Below, piece by piece: positions 50,770 through 61,894 of a stretch of 64,000 nt of DNA (position 1 is its first letter; each line of letters opens with the position of its first letter). A program made the position numbers and the translations under genes. The notes under the pieces are model-generated. The model saw only the letters and a program-made list of their open reading frames with translations. It was not told the origin of the DNA and did no database searches. This stretch comes from Trichomonas vaginalis G3. Taxonomy: Eukaryota > Parabasalia > Trichomonadida > Trichomonadidae. The stretch is from NCBI RefSeq assembly GCF_026262505.1, contig NC_067205.1, positions 5,332,001 through 5,396,000 of the forward strand, written 5' to 3'.

Positions 50770-51900
50770 AACCATTTTGATTTAATTGCATCCGCTTTAT
50801 TTTCATGCACTAATTGTTTGTAATTTATAAAATATTTTTTCTATTAATTCTTTTTAAACTGCTATTCACATGCAATGAGTAATATTTCTTCATAAAATGC
50901 TTCTTTTCAGATTTAAAATACTCAAATTCATTTGAAAATTGAGATAACTAAAACATTATTAGGTGGGGTTCTATGTACTTAAAATTTATTGTTATAATGA
51001 AGTACCCCAACTCAAATACATTTATCATGAATATCGCTCTCTAAAATTTCTTAACTTATCTTTGCAGACTTTCGAAATTCCAAAACTTACCGCCTCCACA
51101 TTAACAAAATAGCTAATTACGATCAATCTATCGGATATTGACATACATCATTGCTTTTTAATATGAAATATTTAATAAAATGTTAATAAATCAGCTGATA
51201 ATTTAGATAAAAACTAGGGTTGGCGTCACGACGTAAAGTTCAGAAAATTCAGAAGTTTACATTTATTTTTGAGATGTTTAAGGTGTCGCGAGAGAATATT
51301 TGAGAGGGCTCGCGTCACGAAAAGTTTCAAAATAGGAATTTTCATATGCACAGCCAAAGATTTCATATAGCTCAACAAATGTGTAATGCTCATTCAATCG
51401 AAGACACTTGTGGAGATAGCATGTCAGAGAACTTGGAACTTACAAATTACATACTAATTTACATACGTTATTGCTGTGTATTAAAATTCTGTTCTCCTAT
51501 TTTTATGGGGAAATAGTTGCAATGATCATTTCTACCATTTTCGCAAAACCTAGCTTTGTATTTAATGACTTGATTCAATTTTAAGTAATTTTTTTGTTAG
51601 TAACTGACAAAAATACGTAGAATAGTGCGATCGTCGAAACTTTGTCAGTACCTACTCTGACTATGACTGTGCTAATAGCACTTATGATTGTCCAAAAATA
51701 TTGCCGCGATATGGAGGAAAAGTGTTTTTTTTTAAATTTATAACTATTCAAACCTACCCCCTTAAAAAATTATTTGCAATTTGGACGGAGTTTGCCTACG
51801 GCTAAATTGCAAATAATTTCTTTAATCGTTTGCAAATTCTAATTTTCATGAACGTTAAAAGTTCTGAAAATTTGAATGCTTGCAAACAATTTTTTTTTAA
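50770..51900. other. Intergenic DNA with one hairpin
   Basis: About 1.1 kb without a gene. It includes the hairpin at 51767-51819. Confidence 0.5.
51767..51819. repeat. 16-bp perfect hairpin upstream of the ankyrin gene
   Basis: AAATTATTTGCAATTT and its complement surround a 21-nt GC-richer loop, 80 bp before the ATG. Confidence 0.75.
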
Positions 51901-54900
51901 ATGAGTCATAAACTGATACAGAATTATGAATATATAGCTGCTCATATCAACGATTACATTCAAGAGGAAAAGCTTTTTGATGTTTTTGAACTCAAAGATT
52001 TAAAGAAAATCCTAAGTTTAGCGAATTTAACATCAGAAGATTTCATTACCCTTCTTAAACAATCTAAATCTACTCTTGATGAAAATGAGTTATATAAATG
52101 CACTCGAAACACTAAAGTTTCAATTCGCAATTACCAAGAAGTTATTTCAACACTTAAATCTGTTCGAAAATACATGAATTTTACGATGTTAGATGGAATT
52201 ATTGGTTTTTTAGATGAAACTGATAAAATTATTTCAGAATCTACAGTAAAAATCCAAAAACTTCAAGCAGAGTTAAATTCCATTCAAAAAGCAAAACAAA
52301 AAAGTGACACCGAAATACAATTACTTAAATCCGAACTCAAAGAAAAAGAAAGTATAATATCTCAAATTAATGAAGAAAATTCCACCGATGCGAATATACT
52401 TAATGAATTCAAGTATCCAAATCAAGCCTCAAAAATTATTTGGAATATCAATACTAACAATATCACACAATCCACAAAACAGATAATTGAACTCATTAAA
52501 GCCCAAAAAATTCCTGCCAAAATGGCACTTTATTTAATTGATACCATTTCAACACTTCGCATTAAGAATATTGCTGAATATGCAAAAATTTATCAAAATA
52601 TTTCAAAAGAGTTTTCTTTGACGATCAAACCAGAAAATGAAGATTTAGCAACATTATTATCCTATAAAGGTTTCAATTTCAAATATTTCAAACCTGTCAA
52701 AAAAGAAGAAGACATTCTAAATATCTATAAAAAAGATAGCCTTTTATATTTCATCGCTTGGGATAAAATCGATGATCTTAAAAGCAAATTCCCAAACTTA
52801 GATGCTAATGAGAAATGTGATGGTTTAACACCGCTTGAGTGCGCATGCAAATTTGGATCAGAGTTATGTTTCAAATACCTGAAAAATAAAGGCGCAGAAT
52901 ATACTGGAAATACTGCAAAATATGCTTCTGAAGGTGGAAATAAAATAATTTTCTCACAAATGCTAAATGACGGTCAATCATTTAAAGATTTAGTCGACAT
53001 TGCTTTGATTCACCGAAATTACGAACTTGTGAATTATCTTTCAACACGTTTTGATCAACACCCTTCTTCAGAAATAGCCAAATTTTTGTATTATGGGAAT
53101 TTTGATACTGCATCATATCTAATTCAAAATGGACATAACATGAACAATAAATTTATTCTCTTTCTTTTAATATCAATCATCGTTTTATGAAATTCTCTTT
53201 CTTTTAATATCAATCATCGTTTTATATAATTCTCTTTCTTTTAATATCAATCATCGTTTTATATAATTCTTTTTCTTTTAATATCAATCATCGTTTTATA
53301 TAATTCTCTTTCATTTAATATCAATCATCGTTTTATTTCATTCTCTTTCTTTTAATATCAATCATCGTTTTATGAAATTCTCTTTCATTTAATATCAATC
53401 ATCGTTTTATAGAATTCTTTTTCTTTTAATATCAATCATCGTTTTATGGCATTCTTTTTCTTTTAATATCAATCATCGTTTTATTTCATTCTCTTTCATT
53501 TAATATCAATCATCGTTTTATGAAATTCTCTTTCTTTTAATATCAATCATCGTTTTATGAAATTCTCTTTCATTTAATATCAATCATCGTTTTATGAAAT
53601 TCTCTTTCTTTTAATATCAATCATCGTTTTATAAATTTCTCTTTCTTTTAATATCAATCATCGTTTTATATAATTCTCTTTCATTTAATATCAATCATCG
53701 TTTTATACAATTCTCTTTCTTTTAATATCAATCATCGTTTTATGAAATTCTTTTTCTTTTAATATCAATCATCGTTTTATAAATTTCTCATTCTGTTAAT
53801 ATCAATCATCGTTTTATGAAATTCTTTTTATATTAACGAATGTCCACTTAGCATTGCAATTAAACAAAATGCACCTGAAATTATCAAATTATTAATAGAA
53901 CATGGTGCAGATGTCAATATTAAACTTATCAACTTTCTTTTAATATTAATCATCGTTTTATGAAATTCTCTTTCATTTAATATCAATCATCGTTTTATAT
54001 AATTCTCTTTCATTTAATATCAATCATCGTTTTATATAATTCTCTTTCTTTTAATATCAATCATCGTTTTATATAATTCTTTTTCTTTTAATATCAATCA
54101 TCGTTTTATATAATTCTCTTTCATTTAATATCAATCATCGTTTTATGAAATTCTCTTTCTTTTAATATCAATCATCGTTTTATAAATTTCTCTTTCTTTT
54201 AATATCAATCATCGTTTTATAGAATTCTCTTTCTTTTAATATCAATCATCGTTTTATAAATTTCTCTTTCTTTTAATATCAATCATCGTTTTATAGAATT
54301 CTCTTTCATTTAATATCAATCATCGTTTTATACAATTCTCTTTCTTTTAATATTAATCATCGTTTTATTTCATTCTCTTTCATTTAATATCAATCATCGT
54401 TTTATTTCATTCTCTTTCATTTAATATCAATCATCGTTTTATGAAATTCTCTTTCATTTAATATCAATCATCGTTTTATGAAATTTACTTTCTTTTAATA
54501 TCAATCATCGCTTTATGAAATTCTCTTTCATTTAATATCAATCATCGTTTTATAGAATTCTTTTTCTTTTAATATCAATCATCGTTTTATAGAATTCTTT
54601 TTCTTTTAATATCAATCATCGTTTTATAGAATTCTTTTTCTTTTAATATCAATCATCGTTTTATATAATTCTCTTTCATTTAATATCAATCATCGTTTTA
54701 TAGAATTCTCTTTCTTTTAATATCAATCATCGTTTTATGAAATTCTTTTTCTTTTAATATCAATCATCGTTTTATTTCATTCTCTTTCATTTAATATCAA
54801 TCATCGTTTTATGAAATTCTTTTTATATTAACGAATGTCCACTTAGCATTGCAATTGAACAAAATGCACCTGAAATTATCAAATTATTAATAGAACATGG

Positions 54901-57154
54901 TGCAGATGTCAATATTAAACTTATCAACTTTCTTTTAATATCAATCATCGTTTTATATAATTCACTTTATTTTAATATTAATCATCGTTTTATTACATTC
55001 TCTTTCATTTAATATCAATCATCGTTTTATAAATTTCTCTTTCTTTTAATATCAATCATCGTTTTATAGAATTCTCTTTCTTTTAATATCAATCATCGTT
55101 TTATATAATTCTCTTTCATTTAATATCAATCATCGTTTTATGGCATTCTATTTCTTTTAATATTAATCATCGTTTTATTACATTCTCTTTCATTTAATAT
55201 CAATCATCGTTTTATTACATTCTCTTTCATTTAATATCAATCATCGTTTTATGAAATTCTTTTTCTTTTAATATCAATCATCGTTTTATGAAATTCTTTT
55301 TATATTAACGAATGTCCACTTAGCATTGCAATTAAACAAAATGCACCTGAAATTATCAAATTATTAATAGAACATGGTGCAGATGTCAATATTAAACTTA
55401 TCAACTTTCTTTTAATATTAATCATCGTTTTATAAATTTCTCTTTCTTTTAATATCAATCATCGTTTTATGACATTCTCTTTCTTTTAATATCAATCATC
55501 GTTTTATAGAATTCTCTTTCTTTTAATATCAATCATCGTTTTATGACATTCTCTTTCTTTTAATATCAATCATCGTTTTATGACATTCTCTTTCTTTTAA
55601 TATCAATCATCGTTTTATGGCATTCTATTTCTTTTAATATCAATCATCGTTTTATGACATTCTCTTTCTTTTAATATCAATCATCGTTTTATGAAATTCT
55701 CTTTCTTTTAATATCAATCATCGTTTTATGAAATTCTCTTTCTTTTAATATCAATCATCGTTTTATGAAATTCTTTTTATATTAACGAATGTCCACTTAG
55801 CATTGCAATTAAACAAAATGCACCTGAAATTATCAAATTATTAATAGAACATGGTGCAGATGTCAATATTAAACTTATCAACTTTCTTTTAATATTAATC
55901 ATCGTTTTATGAAATTCTCTTTCATTTAATATCAATCATCGTTTTATTACATTCTCTTTCTTTTAATATCAATCATCGTTTTATAGAATTCTCTTTCATT
56001 TAATATCAATCATCGTTTTATTACATTCTCTTTCTTTTAATATCAATCATCGTTTTATAGAATTCTCTTTCATTTAATATCAATCATCGTTTTATGGCAT
56101 TCTATTTCTTTTAATATCAATCATCGTTTTATGGCATTCTCTTTCATTTAATATCAATCATCGTATTATTACATTCTCTTTCTTTTAATATCAATCATCG
56201 TTTTATATAATTCTCTTTCATTTCATATCAATCATCGTTTTATAGAATTCTCTTTCTTTTAATATCAATCATCGTTTTATAGAATTCTCTTTCTTTTAAT
56301 ATCAATCATCGTTTTATGGCATTCTATTTCTTTTAATATCAATTATCGTTTTATATCATTCTCTTTCATTTCATATCAATCATCGTTTTATAAGATTCTC
56401 TTTCTTTTAATATCAATCATCGTTTTATGAAATTCTTTTTATATTAACGAATGTCCACTTAGCATTGCAATTAAACAAAATGCACCTGAAATTATCAAAT
56501 TATTAATAGAACATGGTGCAGATGTCAATATTAAACTTATCAACTTTCTTTTAATATTAATCATCGTTTTATGAAATTCTCTTTCATTTAATATCAATCA
56601 TCGTTTTATTACATTCTCTTTCTTTTAATATCAATCATCGTTTTATGGCATTCTCTTTCATTTAATATCAATCATCGTTTTATATAATTCTCTTTCATTT
56701 AATATCAATCATCGTTTTATAGAATTCTCTTTCTTTTAATATCAATCATCGTTTTATATAATTCTCTTTCTTTTAATATCAATCATCGTTTTATTACATT
56801 CTATTTCTTTTAATATTAATCATCGTTTTATAGAATTCTCTTTCATTTCATATCAATCATCGTTTTATAGAATTCTCTTTCTTTTAATATCAATCATCGT
56901 TTTATAGAATTCTCTTTCTTTTAATATCAATCATCGTTTTATGGCATTCTATTTCTTTTAATATCAATTATCGTTTTATATCATTCTCTTTCATTTCATA
57001 TCAATCATCGTTTTATAAGATTCTCTTTCTTTTAATATCAATCATCGTTTTATGAAATTCTTTTTATATTAACGAATGTCCACTTAGCATTGCAATTAAA
57101 CAAAATGCACCTGAAATTATCAAACTATTAATTGAACACGGCGCTTCAAAATAA
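51901..57154 (+). pseudogene. Ankyrin-repeat (DUF3447-type) gene split by minisatellite arrays
   Basis: The first 429 codons (51901-53190) are the usual trichomonad ankyrin protein N-terminus: helical region, coiled coil (about 110-160) and DUF3447-like repeats (YFIAWDKIDDLKSKFPNLDA, LECACKFGSELCFKYLKNKG). At HNMNNKFI the frame runs into a 37-bp repeat and stops. Six ankyrin cassettes (53832-53933, 54827-54928, 55304-55405, 55781-55882, 56443-56544, 57068-57154) reading NECPLSIAIKQNAPEIIKLL then follow. All are cut at the same point and separated by satellite. The last ends IEHGASK and a TAA. Taken without the arrays, the frame would be continuous. As it stands the full protein cannot be made unless the arrays are removed. 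Confidence 0.75.
53155..57063 (+). repeat. 37-bp minisatellite, six arrays, about 90 units
   Basis: The unit has a near-invariant core containing TAATATCAATCATCGTTTTA and a variable part of 4-5 bases (GAAA, ATAA, TTCA, GGCA, AGAA, AAAT, ACAA, TACA, GACA) before TTCTYTTTCWT. The arrays hold about 18, 24, 10, 10, 15 and 14 units. The unit length is not a multiple of three and it contains stops in each frame. Confidence 0.95.
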
Positions 57155-57629
57155 TTTTGCCATAGCACTTTCTAACATCTATATTTGAATAAAATCAATT
57201 TATGAAATAAAATTATTTCCAAGGAGTTTTCATTGAAAAACAATAGCTTTTGATAAACAATGTTTACAATGCCGGTAAATCATACAAATTCTGATATTTG
57301 TAAAGTTACAAAAATCTGACATGCGAAACAGTTTACAATGTCAGATCAAAAAAAAACTTTCCGTCTCATATCACAAAAGTGGCATAATCTCATGGTGGAC
57401 CACCGCTGGAGTCACCACCGACTATTCACTTGCTGGGATTCTACGCAGCTCTATCCACACCAGCAAGTGATTTCGGCGCGAGATCTCCAATCGGTCTTCA
57501 ATGAGGCCTCTGCAAGCTAGAAGCACAATACATATGCAGCCTAGCTGCTAGGATAGCGTGGTTAGGCTGTATAGGTATTGTGCTTATTTCGATATTAGTT
57601 AATAGTTATTGCCCTCATGGACTATAGTA
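57155..57629. other. Intergenic DNA with hairpins
   Basis: No gene that I accept. Contains CTGACAT/ATGTCAG near 57318-57345 and the long hairpin at 57521-57585. Confidence 0.5.
57521..57585. repeat. Long imperfect hairpin
   Basis: AAGCACAATAC and GTATTGTGCTT pair, extended by an inner stem of about 12 bp with two mismatches; the loop is about 18 nt. No tRNA T-loop or other RNA motif is visible, so an RNA gene is not claimed. Confidence 0.6.
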
Positions 57630-58409
57630 CTACTCAGCCGCAGTTTTCGTCGCGTTCTTTATCAAATTGGCCCATTCGCCTTCAGAACCAGAATCCAAGT
57701 AAGAATGCGCCAAAGATAGAGTTCTTCCGCCGAATACGTCAACAATCTCATCATGAGTGACAACAGCGGGTAGCTTCGAAATATGGAGGTCAAATTCGAC
57801 TGGATAATCTGACATCAGCTTCATGTAGCCTCTGACAAGCGAATGCATGTCAGTGCCTCAATCTGCAAGTACTTCATCGATTCCTGCGCACGAATGCTGC
57901 TTGGTAAAGCATGCTCCTTTGATTGTTATCACCATTTGAAGTTTGTGGCAGTCTTCGATGATATCTTCTGAATAATTAAATCTAGGGGGTACAGTAAATA
58001 AAGGTGTGACCACTTCACCTTTCTTTACAACACTTCCCTGGCCAATTATTCAACCGTTTCCGATAACTACGCCTTCTTGGATAGAATAACCATCACTTAA
58101 GGTGACATTGTAGCAGATTACGGCATTATCATATATAGTTACGCCTCTTCCGATGCAAATTGGACTATCAATATTCGCAGAACTGCTAATGAACCTTTCG
58201 GCAGCTGGAGCAACAAAGGTGTAGCTTGGAATATATGTGTTTTCGGTCACAACGCTATTATCTAAGGCAATTGCGCAGTTCATAAGCAAAGTATTATTTT
58301 GAAATCGAGCTGTTGTCTGAACAATGCTTCCAAGCTGCAAAACAACCTTATCATGCCTGTTGATGTAAAAAAGATTATCGTTGTTCCTTGATACTATTAC
58401 GGAACACAT
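57630..58409 (-). pseudogene. Left-handed beta-helix (hexapeptide-repeat) protein, decayed
   Basis: One reading frame of 260 codons is open except for two TGA codons (after VVIGNG at about 58050 and after IDEVLAD at about 57857). The first half has hexapeptide-like repeats: LLMNCAIALDNSVVTENTYI, PICIGRGVTIYDNAVICYNV and LSDGYSIQEGVVIGNG, as in the dynactin p25/p27 or eIF2B families. The second half (MHSLVRGYMKLMSDYPVEFD, SHSYLDSG-type text) is not recognised. Upstream an ATGATTCGG in another frame could be the original start. The two stops in a standard-code genome mark it as a pseudogene, or less likely as readthrough. Confidence 0.6.
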
Positions 58410-58510
58410 GTTTTCCGAATCATTTTTTTTACATAAAAATTCGATAGATTCTCAAAAGTGACAAATAAAATTAGTTAATTTTTTCTTTCAATTTTTTTTT
58501 TGAAGTTGAA

Positions 58511-61348
58511 ATGTCAACCATATGTAGAACATTTTTAGAGAGCAATCAACGGAAAGTTTTTGGTATATTCGAAGTCAAGAAGATCCATGACCATGGAGGA
58601 TCATCTGATCGACTTTTGGCACTTACAGATGCATATGTTTGCTATTTCAAGGATAACATCAAAGATAAGACCTACACTTGGATAGAATTGACATACATAA
58701 GTCTTGATGATAAAATTATTATACTAGAATTTGGATCAGAAGATAATTTGATGAGATTCATCCCAGACAATCTAGATCAGGTCAAAGAAATAATTGGTTG
58801 CATTATACAAAGAGTTTTAACAACATACGAATATGAAGATTTGGAATTATCGAACTTTACAAAATACAAATATCGTCCTACTCCAAATTCTCTTATAGCA
58901 CGTTTTAATTGCAGCGCCATACAATCAGGAACTACCAAAGAAATTAAGGATTTCCCAAATGTCGTTGAATTTGCTAAAAAATTGTTTAGTACTAAAAGAA
59001 AGGTTATTAGCTTGACTCCAGACCAAATTAATTGTCTTGCAGTACCTATGATGCGAACTGTTCAGGCTGCAGATTACATAGAAAGCTTAGAATTTCCAGA
59101 ACCACTATCTATCGACATTTTTGACATATTATCCAAATACGTTTCGGATGATTTTCCTCCTCTCCACATACAGATCACAGGCGAAGCAACAGAAAGCTTC
59201 CAAACCTTCATTGATGAACTAAATGAAACAAATGCTTTGATTGGACTTTCATTTAAGAATTCTAACTTCACAAAAGCGCAATTACAGATACTAGAAAACA
59301 TAAGGAACTCTTCTTTGACTTGTTTATCATTGCAAAACAGTTATTCGAATGAAATTATTGGACAAGAGTACAGAACATCAGCTCTTTTCAGAAATTTGAA
59401 GATGCTTAACTTGGATTATACCCAAAATGTTGATTTTCAGGACCTTTACGACAATTGTCCGCATTTGATTTCATTGAGCGTCGCTTATTGTAATTTAGAG
59501 CTAAATGATATATTACATGTCATCTTTGGCAAGCATAAATACAAAATGAAAATGTTAAATATCAGTGGAAACCTTTGTTCCCAACTTAACGTTCAAAATT
59601 TGTTTATGCCTCAATCTCTCATCAGATTCGATGTTGCTGATGTCAAGTGGAGTGATAATGCGTTCCAGCAGATGTTTGAGTTGATTTTTACTTCGAATTT
59701 CCCTTATGGAATTTATATCAACTTTTCTAACGCTCAAATGACAGAGAATGATACAAAAATGCTCAATTTAACACTAAAGAGTATGCCTACGAAGTGCGTT
59801 TGTGGTTTAGATTGGTCAAATAACCCTATTCCCAAAAACTTCAACAATTTCATCGCAAGATGCGAGAACTTGCGTGAACTTAATGTTTCTGGATGTTATT
59901 CAGCTGAAAACAAGGATAGTTTGGTTGAATTAGGAAATTCTTTGGCAAAATTACAAAAATTCCAGAGTATTACATTAATAGGAACACCAGAAAAGCACAT
60001 TGCTGAACATGCAGTTGAGTTCATCAACAATTTATCAGGAGCTTTCCAATTAAACACAATAAATCTTGCAAACCAGCAAATAAACCAACAAGCAATCAAC
60101 ATCCTTTTGGATTTGACATATCTGAACAAGAACATCTTTCAACTGAGCTTCAAAGGTAACTCTGCTTCGATTGAAGGAATTTATAATTCTCTGAAACGGT
60201 TTGAAGACACGAAAAGGACAATATTGATCGATGATTTCACAGATGAGATCAATAATGCCGCGACAACACCTCATTCCAAAGCTATTGCCAAATGTTTGAT
60301 AAATTTGATCGCATTCCTCCAAAAAGGAGGCGTAATTGAGGATAAACCAGATGGCATTGAGATACCATTTGATGATATCCCATTCGGATGGACAATGCCT
60401 GATTCTTCTCGTTTTCCAATGTATATCAACCAGGAAATCGAACATTTAGTGACCAAACCATTGATTCCAGGCATGACAGTGTTTACCAGGCCCAGGAAAT
60501 TCTCTCTGATCAAGGATATCTCTCCTTCCGACGACAAAGTTCATATTGTCTACAGAAAGAGGATTTCTGACAATGAATCGGATAGTGATATGCCTAGGAG
60601 GAAGACTAATTATGATTCCGATGACGGAATTAAGAAAAACAAAATCGGAAGAAAATTATTTATTTCATCAGAGTCAGAAGATGAAAGCAACAGCGAACTT
60701 CAGCACAAAACATCATCAGGAAGCAGGAGTACAGAAGAAAACAGCGAACCAGTGAAGAAAGGCGCGATTAAATTCAAAGTTGAGGAAAATGAGGAGAATA
60801 AAGAGCCAGGAAAAGGAATTGCTGCATCAGGAAGTCTTCCCAACAAGATATCCGTCAATGCTGCAGCTACTCCTAAGAAAGTAAAGAAGAGGAAGAGGTC
60901 TTCAACAGTAAATTCAAAAATTTTGGAGCAGAGACACGATTCTAACTCAGACAGCATCGAATCTGCCGAACAACCACCATCTAAAAGACACAAACTGCCG
61001 CACACACTCGATGGAGAACCAGCTCATCCGAAGAGAAGAAGGAAAAGCGCAATTCCTAAAGACAAAATCGAAGAAATCGACCAAAAAATCAAGAAACCGA
61101 TGAGGAAATCTCTGGATGCTTCTGCTCTTGAGAAGAAGAAGACAAGGAAGTCAGTGCAATTCAACGAAAATTCGCCTGAATCAGACTTTCTGAATGCAGT
61201 GAAAAACGAAATTCTGATAACAAAGAGAGCTTCGTGGGAATTCCCTCTGAAGCCAGTGGAAGAAATAGCTGAGAGTGATGTGATCAAACAGATGAAAGAG
61301 AAGTATTCTCTTACATCTTTGACAAGAACAGTTTTCTTTGAAGACTAA
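58511..61348 (+). CDS. CARMIL-like leucine-rich-repeat protein with basic tail
   Basis: An intact ORF of 945 codons. The N-terminal 110 residues resemble the PH-like domain of CARMIL (FGIFEVKKIHDHGG, RLLALTDAYVCYFKD). A leucine-rich-repeat solenoid follows to about residue 570 (LIGLSFKNSNFTKAQLQILE, LRELNVSGCYSAEN). After it come a linker (FGWTMPDSSRFPMYI) and a long disordered, Ser/Lys-rich tail from about 690 with several basic clusters (PKKVKKRKR, PKRRRKS). CARMIL proteins control actin capping at membranes; the basic clusters could also be nuclear signals or bind lipid. The capping-protein-binding motif is not evident. It starts 101 bp from a divergent pseudogene. Confidence 0.75.
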   Translation: MSTICRTFLESNQRKVFGIFEVKKIHDHGGSSDRLLALTDAYVCYFKDNIKDKTYTWIELTYISLDDKIIILEFGSEDNLMRFIPDNLDQVKEIIGCIIQRVLTTYEYEDLELSNFTKYKYRPTPNSLIARFNCSAIQSGTTKEIKDFPNVVEFAKKLFSTKRKVISLTPDQINCLAVPMMRTVQAADYIESLEFPEPLSIDIFDILSKYVSDDFPPLHIQITGEATESFQTFIDELNETNALIGLSFKNSNFTKAQLQILENIRNSSLTCLSLQNSYSNEIIGQEYRTSALFRNLKMLNLDYTQNVDFQDLYDNCPHLISLSVAYCNLELNDILHVIFGKHKYKMKMLNISGNLCSQLNVQNLFMPQSLIRFDVADVKWSDNAFQQMFELIFTSNFPYGIYINFSNAQMTENDTKMLNLTLKSMPTKCVCGLDWSNNPIPKNFNNFIARCENLRELNVSGCYSAENKDSLVELGNSLAKLQKFQSITLIGTPEKHIAEHAVEFINNLSGAFQLNTINLANQQINQQAINILLDLTYLNKNIFQLSFKGNSASIEGIYNSLKRFEDTKRTILIDDFTDEINNAATTPHSKAIAKCLINLIAFLQKGGVIEDKPDGIEIPFDDIPFGWTMPDSSRFPMYINQEIEHLVTKPLIPGMTVFTRPRKFSLIKDISPSDDKVHIVYRKRISDNESDSDMPRRKTNYDSDDGIKKNKIGRKLFISSESEDESNSELQHKTSSGSRSTEENSEPVKKGAIKFKVEENEENKEPGKGIAASGSLPNKISVNAAATPKKVKKRKRSSTVNSKILEQRHDSNSDSIESAEQPPSKRHKLPHTLDGEPAHPKRRRKSAIPKDKIEEIDQKIKKPMRKSLDASALEKKKTRKSVQFNENSPESDFLNAVKNEILITKRASWEFPLKPVEEIAESDVIKQMKEKYSLTSLTRTVFFED

Positions 61349-61894
61349 TTTTTTATTTTTTTTTATTGTTTTATAAAAATTTTGACCATTGTTTAAATTG
61401 TTTAACTATCTTTTTGTATGAAGGTTTTGTCTAAATAAGAAGATCTCAATTAGCCAATTTAATCACGCCAATCATGACATAACAGATCATGCGTTTTGCA
61501 TTATTGTTACATTTTACAAACAACTAATCAATTAATAGGGTCATTAGAGTAAATGATGTTGATAGCTTTTGGTATTATTTTTCCATAGAATAAGAATATG
61601 GAAGATGATATTGATTACCAACATTGTAGGAATATATTTCATTCATTCATAGATTCGGAAGCCGAAAGTATAGAAATTTCATAAGGGATCAATCTAACAA
61701 TGAAAATTAAATTAATTATCATTCATGAAATCTTTTTGATTCTTATTCATTCATGAGATGACTGAAACATGCCGAATGATTGGTAAATTAATTGGCATCA
61801 TTCACAGTAAGCTCATAATATAAATGAAAAAAATTAACGAAAGATAAATATACATTTATATTAAGAAATAAAAGATACAATATATATAGTTAAA
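61349..61894. other. Spacer between convergent genes
   Basis: About 545 bp, AT-rich, nothing recognisable. Confidence 0.5.

Noticed and set aside
53155-57063. CRISPR-like array (constant core, variable part)
   Set aside because: The variable part is only a handful of bases with few forms, no cas genes are near, and the DNA is eukaryotic.
53155-57063. Satellite arrays as ordinary spliceosomal introns
   Set aside because: The array edges have no GTATGT-type donor and no ACTAACACACAG-type acceptor as used in trichomonads.
57338-57520. 60-codon ORF starting MSDQKKTFRLISQKWHN
   Set aside because: Short, no recognisable family, no leader, lies in a hairpin-rich spacer.
57500-57600. Possible tRNA gene
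   Set aside because: The hairpin has no T-loop or anticodon-arm pattern of a tRNA.
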